Source: a virus
Length of the DNA stretch: 40,159 bases
Reading direction: 5' to 3' (one strand)
IMG/VR virus record: IMGVR_UViG_3300023094_000006
Coordinates: 1-40,159 of that record
Under the pieces are notes generated by a model. That model had not been told where the DNA came from and did no database searches. It saw only the letters and a program-made list of their open reading frames with translations. This document shows positions 1 to 6,425 of the stretch, one piece after another. Each line of letters starts with the position of its first letter. Position 1 is the stretch's first letter. Made by a program: the position numbers and the translations under genes.

Positions 1-127
1 CGGTCTACCGCAACCGTAGCCAGATGTCCGCTTCCAGGAACGGCTACCTCGATGCGCTCAACGACATTGTGAACCGGGCTAACGAAGCCAACCAACAGCT
101 TCCGTCCAGCATCATTCAGTGGATCGA
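1..127. repeat. Terminal direct repeat, left copy (assembly overlap of a circular genome)
   Basis: Bases 1-127 are identical to 40033-40159. An exact overlap of this length at the two ends is what a k-mer assembler leaves on a circular or circularly permuted molecule. The unique genome is therefore about 40,032 bp. A reading frame (39981 to 140) crosses the join without interruption, which supports circular closure. It need not be a physical terminal repeat of the virion DNA. Confidence 0.95.
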
Positions 128-140
128 AGACAACGCGTGA
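1..140 (+). CDS. Small hypothetical protein, 3' part of a gene that starts at 39981
   Basis: This is the C-terminal portion of a 63-residue protein whose ATG is at 39981. Joining 40032 to 1 gives one open frame ending in TGA at 138-140. The product is hydrophilic and Asn/Gln-rich, ends in WIEDNA, and has no domain I recognise. Its stop overlaps the GTG (137) of the next gene in a GTGA arrangement, which implies translational coupling. Confidence 0.75.
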   Translation, partial: VYRNRSQMSASRNGYLDALNDIVNRANEANQQLPSSIIQWIEDNA

Positions 141-460
141 CCACCACCAAACACGGCACAGCCTCCGCCTACTTCAACGGCTGCAGCTGCCAGCCGTGCA
201 CCCAAGCAGGCGCCAAGGCCAGGGCCGAGGGCAACCATGAAGCATACCGGGCCGGCAAGACCCGCAAGCCTCCGCTCTTCGTAGAAGGCGATCGCACTAC
301 TCCCTTCGATGAAGAAGATCAGCGGCATGGCACGGTCAGTGCCTACTCCATGGGCTGTCGGTGTGCCTGGTGCCGGGCCGCGGGAAAAGCCTACCGGGAC
401 TCCCGCAAGTCTGGCAAGCCCCTGCCCAAAGACTGGAATGCCCGCTATGCCCAGGCTTGA
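137..460 (+). CDS. Small protein with two HGTxSAY...GCxCxxC Cys repeats
   Basis: A protein of about 107 residues read from GTG 137, chosen because it overlaps the preceding stop (GTGA). A GTG at 119 in the same frame would add six residues. It holds two copies of one motif: HGTASAYFNGCSCQPC near the N-terminus and HGTVSAYSMGCRCAWC about 60 residues later. Each has three closely spaced Cys after a conserved His and Tyr, so each could bind a metal. Similar single units sit beside HNH genes in actinophages, from memory. The next gene, an HNH nuclease, starts inside the 3' end of this one. The role is unknown; nucleic-acid binding is an inference from the Cys pattern. Confidence 0.7.
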   Translation: MTTTKHGTASAYFNGCSCQPCTQAGAKARAEGNHEAYRAGKTRKPPLFVEGDRTTPFDEEDQRHGTVSAYSMGCRCAWCRAAGKAYRDSRKSGKPLPKDWNARYAQA

Positions 461-854
461 CCGCGATCCCGAAGAGCTGAAGTACAGAGCTCAGCGCCGG
501 TGGGGTCCGCGCAACGGCTGGCAATGCGTGTATTGCGGAACCAAGCTAACCCTGCTCAATTCGCAAGTCGACCACTTCTTCCCATACTGGCTAACCAAAG
601 ATTCCTCACCTAGAAATCTCGTGCCCTGCTGCCGGACTTGTAACCACGCCAAACGCGGACGCCAGCCAGCCGAGTGGATGCACGCAGTCGGCGTCCCGGC
701 CAACGTCATCAAGTTCCTGATGGAGGTCTATGAAGTACACCCCTGGCGCCGTTACGACACCCTAGTCTTCCCCGTGACATCCCTGAACTACGCGGCCGGC
801 ATGCACCTTCCAGCGGGCCCTAGGCAGCAAAAAGCCTACAAACCGATCCGTTAG
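447..854 (+). CDS. HNH endonuclease
   Basis: A protein of about 135 residues with a clear HNH nuclease core: CVYCGTKL (first Cys pair), then VDHFFPYW (catalytic DH), then RNLVPCCRTCNHAKRG (Asn and second Cys pair). Family members cut DNA using one divalent metal, with zinc held by the two CxxC pairs. The start is uncertain between ATG 438 and ATG 447; longer extensions read through the preceding gene out of frame and look artificial. The stop TAG (852-854) lies in the first bases of the inverted-repeat element. In tailed phages such genes may act as mobile homing nucleases or help packaging; this one is far from the terminase. Confidence 0.85.
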   Translation: MPRLDRDPEELKYRAQRRWGPRNGWQCVYCGTKLTLLNSQVDHFFPYWLTKDSSPRNLVPCCRTCNHAKRGRQPAEWMHAVGVPANVIKFLMEVYEVHPWRRYDTLVFPVTSLNYAAGMHLPAGPRQQKAYKPIR

Positions 855-983
855 GGCAGTTTCAGGGCGGTTAGGGTAGTTAGGGCACGTCGTTCCCTAT
901 TAGTCCTTAAGAAATAGTATTGATAAGGGGGTTATAGGGATTCACTCGCCCTAACTGCCCTAACTACCCTGAAACCGCCCTAA
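851..983. repeat. Telomere-like nested inverted-repeat element, copy 1 (candidate replication origin)
   Basis: A 36-nt left arm (851-886) and a 36-nt right arm (948-983) are inverted copies matching at 32 of 36 positions. Each arm is built from TTAGGG-like units separated by short spacers. The central 54 nt (888-941) contain an inner inverted pair, TTCCCTAT (893-900) and ATAGGGA (934-940), around an AT-rich stretch with AAATAGTATTGA. The same architecture recurs at 28049-28176, where the core matches at about 47 of 54 positions. Iterated binding units flanking AT-rich DNA resemble the origins used by P4-type primase/helicases, and such an enzyme is encoded here. That function is inferred. Confidence 0.8.
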
Positions 984-1010
984 GCCCTAAAACACGATAA
1001 GGTAACCAAC

Positions 1011-1274
1011 ATGACAGCAAACGACACCAAACCAGCCCCGGCAGCCGCCATCGTCTTCCCAGGCGATGACGGGCACATCGTCCTCAGAGTCTTCGCAACC
1101 CGCAAAGACTATCCATTCAGCCGCAAGAAGACAGCCCTCACGGCCCTTGAGAGCATCCGCCAAAACAGCGGCCTCAGCCAGTTCTACATCGGCTCGCCGT
1201 CCAACCGCAATGCCTACGGCTCCCCGCATGACCGTGACGGCGAGTACGTCCCTGGCACCGAGGTCATCGCCTAG
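1011..1274 (+). CDS. Hypothetical protein (87 aa)
   Basis: An 87-residue hydrophilic protein starting at ATG 1011, with a weak AAGG ribosome site about 10 nt upstream. It is the first gene after the inverted-repeat element. Its central part (KKTALTALESIRQ, then FYIGSPSNRN) suggests a small mixed alpha/beta fold; from memory it recalls the short DUF1508-like domain, but I cannot confirm that. The stop TAG shares its G with the GTG of the next small gene (TAGTG), which indicates coupling. Confidence 0.65.
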   Translation: MTANDTKPAPAAAIVFPGDDGHIVLRVFATRKDYPFSRKKTALTALESIRQNSGLSQFYIGSPSNRNAYGSPHDRDGEYVPGTEVIA

Positions 1275-1432
1275 TGGGCCAGCACACCGTCGCCTTAGCC
1301 CGCCGGGTGATCGCATCCCGCGCCCACCTCAACGACCTCCTCGCAACTGACGCCCACCCAGCCTCCATCAGCTTGGCGCGCCTCGACCTCGAAGAAGTCC
1401 AGCGCGAAGCCACCCGCCTGATGAGCGCCTAA
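1274..1432 (+). CDS. Small hypothetical protein (52 aa), GTG start
   Basis: A 52-residue frame from GTG 1274 to TAA 1430-1432. The start overlaps the previous stop (TAGTG), the usual sign of translational coupling in this genome. The sequence is Ala/Arg/Leu-rich and probably two short helices (ARRVIASRAHLNDLL, then LDLEEVQREATRLM). No known domain. Coding is supported by tight packing and by GC-rich third positions like those of the neighbours. Confidence 0.6.
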   Translation: MGQHTVALARRVIASRAHLNDLLATDAHPASISLARLDLEEVQREATRLMSA

Positions 1433-1481
1433 ACCCACAACTAAATAGTCCACCCACCCACTCAACAAAGGAAACAGCCAT

Positions 1482-1748
1482 ATGCAGTTCGTCACCGAAG
1501 TAGTCGAGATGTTCGACAGCGAGCACTGGATCATCTACACCAACGTCAGTGTCGCCGTCGTCTCCCTCGCCGTCGTCATCGTCACCTTCCTCTCGCTCCG
1601 CGAAAGCAACCGCCACACGGAGCACATCAGCGACAACACCGCGGACAACGCCCAGGAGTCCGAAGAGCGCATCGCCAAGATCGCCATCGCCGCCTTGCAC
1701 GCTGAAGAGCAGGACCACGAGACACCAAGCACCTCCCCGACCAACTAG
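1482..1748 (+). CDS. Small single-pass membrane protein
   Basis: An 88-residue protein with a ribosome site (AAAGGAAA) before ATG 1482. Residues of about 20-42 (VSVAVVSLAVVIVTFLSL) form one hydrophobic transmembrane segment, followed by a basic Arg residue and a polar, charged helical tail rich in Glu and Ala. It resembles the small N-terminally anchored proteins common in phage accessory regions. Function unknown; a membrane role in host takeover or exclusion is only a guess. Confidence 0.65.
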   Translation: MQFVTEVVEMFDSEHWIIYTNVSVAVVSLAVVIVTFLSLRESNRHTEHISDNTADNAQESEERIAKIAIAALHAEEQDHETPSTSPTN

Positions 1749-1812
1749 CTCCACCCGCACGCCACAATAAACACGTCAAGCTTCACCCAACCAAACAGAA
1801 CGGAATAAACCC

Positions 1813-2265
1813 ATGAGCAAGACCACCACCAAGCTCTCCGACCTCGTCCCGGCCCGTACCGCCGGCCAGCTGCCGTCCTCGCGTACCGAGAGCCTGCTGA
1901 CCGACGCCCTCGCATCGGACGACATCGACACCGTCAAGGCGAACCTGATGCACGTCTGGGGTCACTACCAGTCGCTCGAGTTCTTCATCAACGACGTCGA
2001 GGCCAACATCAAGGCCCTCAACGGCGCGCTCAACGACCCGGACGTCGAGAACGACATCGACCCCATCACCCTCGCCGCCGGCTTCTACAACACGGCCGGC
2101 ATCGGCATGGCTTACGAGACGGCCCACGAGTCCGGCGGCCTGGGCATGCTCCTCGGGCTGACCGTGCCCGAGTCTCTCCGCCTGGCCTACTCGGACCTCG
2201 ACTTCAGCGACCCGTCGGAGACCGACAACATCGCCAAGGCCGTCGACCTCGACACCGACGACTAA
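1813..2265 (+). CDS. Hypothetical acidic protein (150 aa)
   Basis: A 150-residue acidic protein starting at ATG 1813 after a short purine-rich site (ACGGAAT). The N-terminus is Thr/Ser-rich; the middle (VWGHYQSLEFFINDVEANIKAL) is helical; the C-terminus is strongly acidic (ends DLDTDD). No signal peptide, membrane segment or known motif. A strong hairpin follows the stop, so this is probably the last gene of the first transcription unit. Confidence 0.7.
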   Translation: MSKTTTKLSDLVPARTAGQLPSSRTESLLTDALASDDIDTVKANLMHVWGHYQSLEFFINDVEANIKALNGALNDPDVENDIDPITLAAGFYNTAGIGMAYETAHESGGLGMLLGLTVPESLRLAYSDLDFSDPSETDNIAKAVDLDTDD

Positions 2266-2282
2266 CTCCCACCAAGTCGTCT

Positions 2283-2316
2283 GCCCGCGGGGTATACAGA
2301 CCGCTACCCCGCGGGC
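2283..2316 (+). terminator. Strong GC hairpin, probable terminator
   Basis: A perfect 12-bp stem (2283-2294 with 2305-2316) and a 10-nt loop lie just after the stop at 2265. There is no U-run, as is common for actinobacterial terminators. A -10 box for the next gene starts at the very next base, so the hairpin separates two units. Confidence 0.65.
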
Positions 2317-2322
2317 TAGAAT
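2317..2322 (+). promoter_or_regulatory. -10 box TAGAAT of a probable leaderless promoter
   Basis: TAGAAT at 2317-2322 is followed by exactly 6 nt and then the ATG of the next gene at 2329, so transcription would start at or next to the A of the start codon. There is no Shine-Dalgarno sequence. The same spacing occurs at five other genes in the window. Confidence 0.6.
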
Positions 2323-2328
2323 CAAACC

Positions 2329-2517
2329 ATGGACAACAACGAGACCCACACTCACTGGCTCGTCCTCACCACCGAAGGCCGTGAGTTCTCCCTCCACCTT
2401 CTGGCCGATCGTGACCGTGCCGATCGCTCAGCCGCCCTCATCGGCGGAACCGTCATCCCATACACCCCTACCGAATCCACCTACTGGAAAGGCGCCGGCC
2501 CGCATTATGACCACTGA
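2329..2517 (+). CDS. Hypothetical protein (62 aa), probably leaderless
   Basis: A 62-residue protein from ATG 2329, directly behind a hairpin and a TAGAAT box with no ribosome site, so probably translated from a leaderless mRNA. The sequence (WLVLTTEGREFSLHLL, then SAALIGGTVIPYTPTES) predicts a small beta-rich fold. No domain recognised. It opens a new transcription unit that runs into the DHFR/ThyA genes. Confidence 0.65.
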   Translation: MDNNETHTHWLVLTTEGREFSLHLLADRDRADRSAALIGGTVIPYTPTESTYWKGAGPHYDH

Positions 2518-2544
2518 CGACCAGCTCGCACTCACCGAGCACCG

Positions 2545-2781
2545 GTGCCCACCCTCACGGCCAATGACCGCTGTGACGTCCGCGACTGCGGAGCCCAGGC
2601 CTACGTCAGCGTCGACTTCCCGGCGCTCCAGTCCAACCTGCTCTTCTGCGCGCACCACTTCGCCGCATACGAGCCAGCCCTCAAAGCCCTCATTACCGCG
2701 ATCGTCATCCACGACGAGCGCTGGACCCTCTTCACCAACGAAACCCCTCAGAACCGCCACAAAGGAGACAACCATGCCTGA
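2545..2781 (+). CDS. DUF7455-like putative zinc-binding protein
   Basis: A 78-residue protein with the actinobacterial DUF7455 pattern: TANDRCDVRDCGAQAYVSV near the N-terminus and LLFCAHHFAAYEPALK further on, so two Cys plus a C-x-x-H/H pair could hold one zinc. GTG 2545 is the only start codon in this frame after the upstream stop at 2515-2517. An ATG at 2507 that overlaps the previous stop lies in another frame, so the N-terminus is not settled. The last 8 nt overlap the next gene. Family function is unknown. Confidence 0.7.
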   Translation: MPTLTANDRCDVRDCGAQAYVSVDFPALQSNLLFCAHHFAAYEPALKALITAIVIHDERWTLFTNETPQNRHKGDNHA

Positions 2782-3007
2782 ACTCACCAACGACCAGATC
2801 GAGACCGAAGCCGCCAAGCTGTTCGACGCCGAGACCGCCGAAGTCATGGCCTTCGGCAAGGCAGTCCTCGCCGCAGTAGGTGAAAGCCCCGACACGCTCG
2901 ACAAGTTCGAGACCTTCACCAACGAGACGTCCTGGGACAAGGCCGACGACACAACCAAGGACATGTACCGTCAGGCCGTCATCAACGGCGAACGCGCCAA
3001 TGACTGA
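2774..3007 (+). CDS. Hypothetical acidic protein (77 aa)
   Basis: A 77-residue acidic, mostly helical protein. ATG 2774 is preceded by a strong AAAGGAGA ribosome site at about 7 nt, which decides this start over the long in-frame extension upstream (Ser/Thr/Pro-rich, shadow-like). It overlaps the preceding gene by 8 nt and the DHFR gene by 8 nt, so the three are probably translationally coupled. No known motif. Confidence 0.7.
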   Translation: MPELTNDQIETEAAKLFDAETAEVMAFGKAVLAAVGESPDTLDKFETFTNETSWDKADDTTKDMYRQAVINGERAND

Positions 3008-3605
3008 GTCGCGGGCCGCCAAGGTCCAAGCCGTCTGGGCGGAAACACTCTCCCCCAGCGGCAACCTCATCATGGGTGACTCCAAGACCAACGGCCTGCC
3101 CTGGCCTACCAACCGCGCTGACCTCCGGCACTTCCGCGAGACCACCCGCAACACAGTCATGGTCATGGGTCGGCGCACCTTCGAGTCGCTCCCCGAGCTC
3201 CTCAAGACGCCTAAGTCCACCGCTGAGCGCCCGCTCGTCGTCCTGACCGAACACGTCGGGGCGGCTATGCGTATCTGGAGTGATTACCAGAACTCTGAAA
3301 TCGTTCCCATCGTCCCCGCGGGCCCGGACACGACAGTCGACCACGTCATCGCCATCGCGGGCATCCGCTGGCCAGGCAAAAACCTCAGCATCATCGGAGG
3401 CGCCGGCGTCATCGAGCTCTTCGAACCCGCCACGGACACCATGGTCATCTCATCCATCCAGCCGGCTTACCACTACGAAGGCGACGTCAAGTCACCATTC
3501 ACCCCGCCGTGGAGCGTCAATGACAACTTCGCCGTCAACAACAGCGACTCCCGCGCCCTCGCCCCCGACTTCACCACCTACGTCTACCGCTACGAAAGGG
3601 TCTAA
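3000..3605 (+). CDS. folA: Dihydrofolate reductase
   Basis: A 201-residue protein starting at ATG 3000, overlapping the previous stop. DHFR reduces dihydrofolate to tetrahydrofolate with NADPH in the cytosol. Visible family marks: NGLPWP with the following NRADLRHF (substrate loop and acidic Asp), VMVMGRRTFESLP (the MGRxTxxS NADPH motif at about residues 55-64), a PLVVLT strand, and LSIIGGAGVIELF (the GG cofactor-loop motif). It is longer than the usual ~160 residues because of a C-terminal extension. Its stop overlaps the start of the ThyA-like gene (TAATG), a classic pairing: DHFR recycles the dihydrofolate made by reductive methylation. Confidence 0.9.
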   Translation: MTESRAAKVQAVWAETLSPSGNLIMGDSKTNGLPWPTNRADLRHFRETTRNTVMVMGRRTFESLPELLKTPKSTAERPLVVLTEHVGAAMRIWSDYQNSEIVPIVPAGPDTTVDHVIAIAGIRWPGKNLSIIGGAGVIELFEPATDTMVISSIQPAYHYEGDVKSPFTPPWSVNDNFAVNNSDSRALAPDFTTYVYRYERV

Positions 3606-4549
3606 TGCGTTACGGCCAACACCACTTCCCCTTCGAGATGCTCCTCAACGAGGTAGCCCTCGAGGGCGAGCTCCGCACTGACCGGACCGGCACAGGCACC
3701 AGGAGCATCTTCTCGCCCAACCCCCTTCGCTTTGACCTCTCGGGCGGGCACGTCCCCCTCATCACCTCCAAGGCGGTGCCCTGGAAGATGGCTACTCGCG
3801 AGTTCATGTGGATGCTGTCAGGCAGCACTTCAACCCGCGACCTCGCCGAGGCCTCTCCCGCCATGGCCCGCATCTGGGACAACTGGGCAGACGCCAACGG
3901 AGACCTAGGACCGACCTACGGCGCCCAGTACCGCAACGCCGGCGGCTCGCTCTCCACAGGCGACCTTTCCCCCTTCCCCTCAGGCGAATGGGCGGCAAGC
4001 CAGCAGGCGGGCCTGAAGCACGACTACGGAGTAGACCAGCTCGCGCGCATCGTCAAGATGCTAGCCAAGACGCCTGACACCCGTCGGGCCGTCATCTCCC
4101 TCTGGTCCGTACCCGAGCTGGATGACATGGCCCTGGAGCCCTGCATGGTCCTCTTCCAGTTCTCACTCCGGGGGCCCAACCTCAACGAGCTCCACGTCCA
4201 GGTCTATCAGCGCTCGGCCGACATGATGCTCGGTGTCCCGTTCGACCTCTACCAGGCCGGCCTCCTCGCCCACCTGGTCGCCCGCGAGCTCACCCTCATC
4301 ACTGGTCGCGTCATCACCGCGGAAGGCATGACCTGGTCTGCAGGTGACGCACACATCTACCTCAACCAGCTGGGCCCCGTAGAAGTCCAGCTCAACCAGT
4401 GGGCCAACGCGGAGGTGATGCAGGCTAGAATATCAATAGACCCGTTCCCAAGCCTTCGTCTCCTCGACGGCAGCCTGGAAGCTGGCCACATTAACGTCCT
4501 CAACTACAACCCCGAGCCGGCAGTCGGCGGCGGGCAGATCGCTATCTAA
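3605..4549 (+). CDS. ThyA-fold pyrimidine methylase; Asp in the specificity position suggests a dCMP-type enzyme
   Basis: A 314-residue protein of the thymidylate synthase fold (usual length 264-316). Motifs: DRTGTGTRSIF (phosphate-binding Arg), EFMWMLSG (conserved Glu), IWDNWADANGDLGPTYG, RRAVISLWSVPELDDMALEPC (catalytic Cys180), YQRSADMMLGVPFD, GDAHIYLNQ, and a C-terminus ending IAI. In dUMP-specific enzymes the PF motif is followed by Asn (E. coli Asn177); here it is Asp. Asn-to-Asp at this position is known to give dCMP methylation in engineered ThyA, and phage T4 dCMP hydroxymethylase has Asp there naturally. DHFR next door and the intact C-terminal Ile favour methylase over hydroxymethylase. 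dTMP synthesis remains possible. Confidence 0.85.
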   Translation: MRYGQHHFPFEMLLNEVALEGELRTDRTGTGTRSIFSPNPLRFDLSGGHVPLITSKAVPWKMATREFMWMLSGSTSTRDLAEASPAMARIWDNWADANGDLGPTYGAQYRNAGGSLSTGDLSPFPSGEWAASQQAGLKHDYGVDQLARIVKMLAKTPDTRRAVISLWSVPELDDMALEPCMVLFQFSLRGPNLNELHVQVYQRSADMMLGVPFDLYQAGLLAHLVARELTLITGRVITAEGMTWSAGDAHIYLNQLGPVEVQLNQWANAEVMQARISIDPFPSLRLLDGSLEAGHINVLNYNPEPAVGGGQIAI

Positions 4550-4557
4550 GGAACCCC

Positions 4558-4821
4558 ATGACCGAGCCACTCTCGCTATTCGCGCAGTACGTCCACCTCT
4601 CGCTCAACGCACTCGAGGACGCCAAAGTCTTGGAGTCCGAATCCAACAACGCCTCAGCCGGCCGGGCAATCGCAGCCGCTCAAGTCTACGCCACGCTGGC
4701 CCAGGCCGAGGGTGCCATCAAGACGGCCCAGCTCGTCACGGCCGCCTTGGCCGCTACCATGACCGCCGGCCAAGCCCACCAGCTAGCTAGTGCCGTAGAC
4801 GTGCTCACAGACCCCCAGTAA
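4558..4821 (+). CDS. Hypothetical Ala-rich helical protein (87 aa)
   Basis: An 87-residue protein with a TAAGGAA site before ATG 4558, 8 bp after the ThyA-like gene. Ala is very frequent and the sequence (AGRAIAAAQVYATLAQAEGAIKTAQLVTAALAATMTAGQ, quoted only as a region of residues about 32-70) predicts long amphipathic helices rather than membrane segments. No domain recognised. Confidence 0.65.
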   Translation: MTEPLSLFAQYVHLSLNALEDAKVLESESNNASAGRAIAAAQVYATLAQAEGAIKTAQLVTAALAATMTAGQAHQLASAVDVLTDPQ

Positions 4822-4859
4822 CCGACCACTCAACCAACCATCTAAGGAATCTACATACC

Positions 4860-6041
4860 ATGAAGAAACTCACCACCCTGGCCGCTACCGTCTCGGTAGC
4901 CCTGGCCCTGTCGGTATCCGCGGGCCAGCTGGCCTTCGCCGACGACACCATCCCGACCGAGGAGGTCGCATCATCGCCAGTCATCGCAGAGGCCCCGCCG
5001 GAGACTACTGTCTCGACTGGATCCAGCCCCGCTACATCCGCCGTTGGCGCACCATCCCCCGCTACACAGGAGAAGGCCCTAACGCCCTCACCTGGATCAG
5101 AAGCATCGGAAGCCAGCCCCGCCATCTCGGCCGCCCCCATTACTCCGGTGACCCCCACGGCATCAACCCCAGCCCTCGCCTCCGTACCTTCGCCCGCAAC
5201 CGGTGAGTTCTTCTGGGCCATGCCGAACGGCGGCACCCCGGACCACGTCACCTACGACCAGACCTACTCCCCCCAGGGCGCAGTCACCCCGGGCGTCTGC
5301 TACCAGGTCGACACCTACCTCCTGAGTGAGGCGCCCAAGTTCACAGCTGACGGCAAGCTGACCCTGGGCGAGGACTACCAGAACGACTCCCAGCGTGGAG
5401 CCATCTCCTGGCGCTTCGTATGCGTTCCGGCACTCCCCACCCCGCCCGCCACTGTCGTGACCATCACGGTCCCCACCCTGGCCCCGACCCCGCCGACCTG
5501 CGACACCGCGGGCACTCTGCCCTTCCTCTCCAACCCGGCAGCTCAGAACCCCAACGGCTACGAGTTCCCGGGCCAGGGCTTCCGCGTCTACATCAGCCCC
5601 GCATTCTCAGGTCCGGGCGTCTACACCGCGACCATCCAGAAAGTCGGCGCAGGCTTCGACCCCGCCTTCCCCAAGGGCACCAAAGTCGTCGGCGCTACCA
5701 CCCAGACGCTGACCGTCCTCGCGGCCACGGGCTTCCAGTCAACCGACGCATCGGCCCCGTGCTACGTCACCCCGCCGGTCATCCCGGATGAGCCGACCGT
5801 CCCCGAGACGCCCACCACCCCGGCAACCCCGGTAACGCCCGCCACTCCTGAGCAGACTGTCCAGGCGCCCGTCGCCCCGGTCGAGCACGCCGTCACCAAG
5901 CAGACCCCGGCGCCTGCGGACAGCCTGGCCTACACCGGCCAGGATGGCTACAACTGGCCCGCCCTGTTCGTCGCCCTCGCGCTCGCCCTCATCGGCACCC
6001 TCGCCCTCATCTTCGAATCCCGCCGCAACAAGAACGTCTAG
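4860..6041 (+). CDS. Secreted, sortase-anchored surface protein (signal peptide and LAYTG sorting signal)
   Basis: A 393-residue protein with a Sec signal peptide: MKK, a hydrophobic stretch to about residue 22, and a likely cleavage after AFA (residue 27). Residues 28-120 and about 300-350 are Pro/Thr/Ala/Glu-rich linkers like wall-spanning stalks. The middle holds a globular part with four Cys (GVCYQ, FVCVP, TCDTAG, APCYV) that could form two disulfides. The C-terminus has LAYTG at 356-360, a hydrophobic span, and a charged tail ESRRNKNV: the layout of a sortase substrate, with LAxTG as used by actinobacterial class E sortases. The host would anchor it to peptidoglycan. A role in superinfection exclusion or surface change is inferred. 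Ribosome site TAAGGAA. Confidence 0.85.
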   Translation: MKKLTTLAATVSVALALSVSAGQLAFADDTIPTEEVASSPVIAEAPPETTVSTGSSPATSAVGAPSPATQEKALTPSPGSEASEASPAISAAPITPVTPTASTPALASVPSPATGEFFWAMPNGGTPDHVTYDQTYSPQGAVTPGVCYQVDTYLLSEAPKFTADGKLTLGEDYQNDSQRGAISWRFVCVPALPTPPATVVTITVPTLAPTPPTCDTAGTLPFLSNPAAQNPNGYEFPGQGFRVYISPAFSGPGVYTATIQKVGAGFDPAFPKGTKVVGATTQTLTVLAATGFQSTDASAPCYVTPPVIPDEPTVPETPTTPATPVTPATPEQTVQAPVAPVEHAVTKQTPAPADSLAYTGQDGYNWPALFVALALALIGTLALIFESRRNKNV

Positions 6042-6050
6042 GAGCCTCCC

Positions 6051-6236
6051 ATGATCGTCATCCTCATCATCTTCGCCATCATCGTCGCCCTGGGCATCAT
6101 CGCCCTCAACGCCGCCATCCTCCACACCGCGGTCCCGGCCCTCCTGGCCGACGCAACCAACTGGTGGGCCTGGGTCGGCGTCCTGATCGTCCTGGGGCTC
6201 GTCTTCGGCAGCTCGCGGGTTGGCAAGGGCAAGTAG
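6051..6236 (+). CDS. Small two-helix membrane protein
   Basis: A 61-residue hydrophobic protein with an AGGAG site 9 nt before ATG 6051. It has an N-terminal membrane segment (VILIIFAIIVALGIIALNAA) and a second one (WAWVGVLIVLGLVFGSS), ending in a basic tail. It lies 9 bp after the surface-protein gene and is probably co-expressed. It is holin-like in size but is far from the endolysin, so an accessory membrane role is equally likely. Confidence 0.65.
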   Translation: MIVILIIFAIIVALGIIALNAAILHTAVPALLADATNWWAWVGVLIVLGLVFGSSRVGKGK

Positions 6237-6238
6237 CC

Positions 6239-6415
6239 ATGGCCTCCCTCGCCCTCACCCCGCTGGCCAAAGCCCAGGCAGAGCTCACCGCCCAGCTTGT
6301 CGGCCAAGCAGTCCGCGAGGCCCTCGCCGAAGACCGGGCACTCCGGGCTACAGTATCAAGTGCTGATAGTTACGGCAACGTCTACACTCGTCAAGACCCA
6401 GACCACATCAACTAA
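6239..6415 (+). CDS. Small hypothetical protein (58 aa)
   Basis: A 58-residue frame from ATG 6239 to a TAA ending at 6415, two bases after the membrane-protein stop. The N-terminal half is an Ala/Leu/Gln helix (LAKAQAELTAQLVGQAVREAL); the C-terminal half is polar. No recognised domain. The start is chosen by adjacency to the upstream stop; a longer frame from 6164 would overlap the upstream gene heavily. Confidence 0.55.
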   Translation: MASLALTPLAKAQAELTAQLVGQAVREALAEDRALRATVSSADSYGNVYTRQDPDHIN

Positions 6416-6425
6416 GGAATACGCC

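Noticed and set aside
309-446. Longer N-terminus for the first HNH gene
   Set aside because: The extension reads the upstream Cys-repeat gene out of frame and has no domain; the ATGs at 438 and 447 stand directly before the conserved part.
851-983. TTAGGG units read as a eukaryotic telomere or contamination
   Set aside because: The units are separated by variable spacers, arranged as an inverted repeat around a conserved core, occur twice, and lie inside a continuous phage genome.
1783-2397. Minus-strand frame (about 204 codons) opposite the hypothetical gene at 1813
   Set aside because: Val/Gly/Glu/Asp-rich shadow product; the plus-strand gene has better start context, length and composition.
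2507-2773. In-frame N-terminal extension of the gene at 2774
   Set aside because: Ser/Thr/Pro/Arg-rich translation opposite in frame to the DUF7455-like gene; a strong ribosome site supports ATG 2774.
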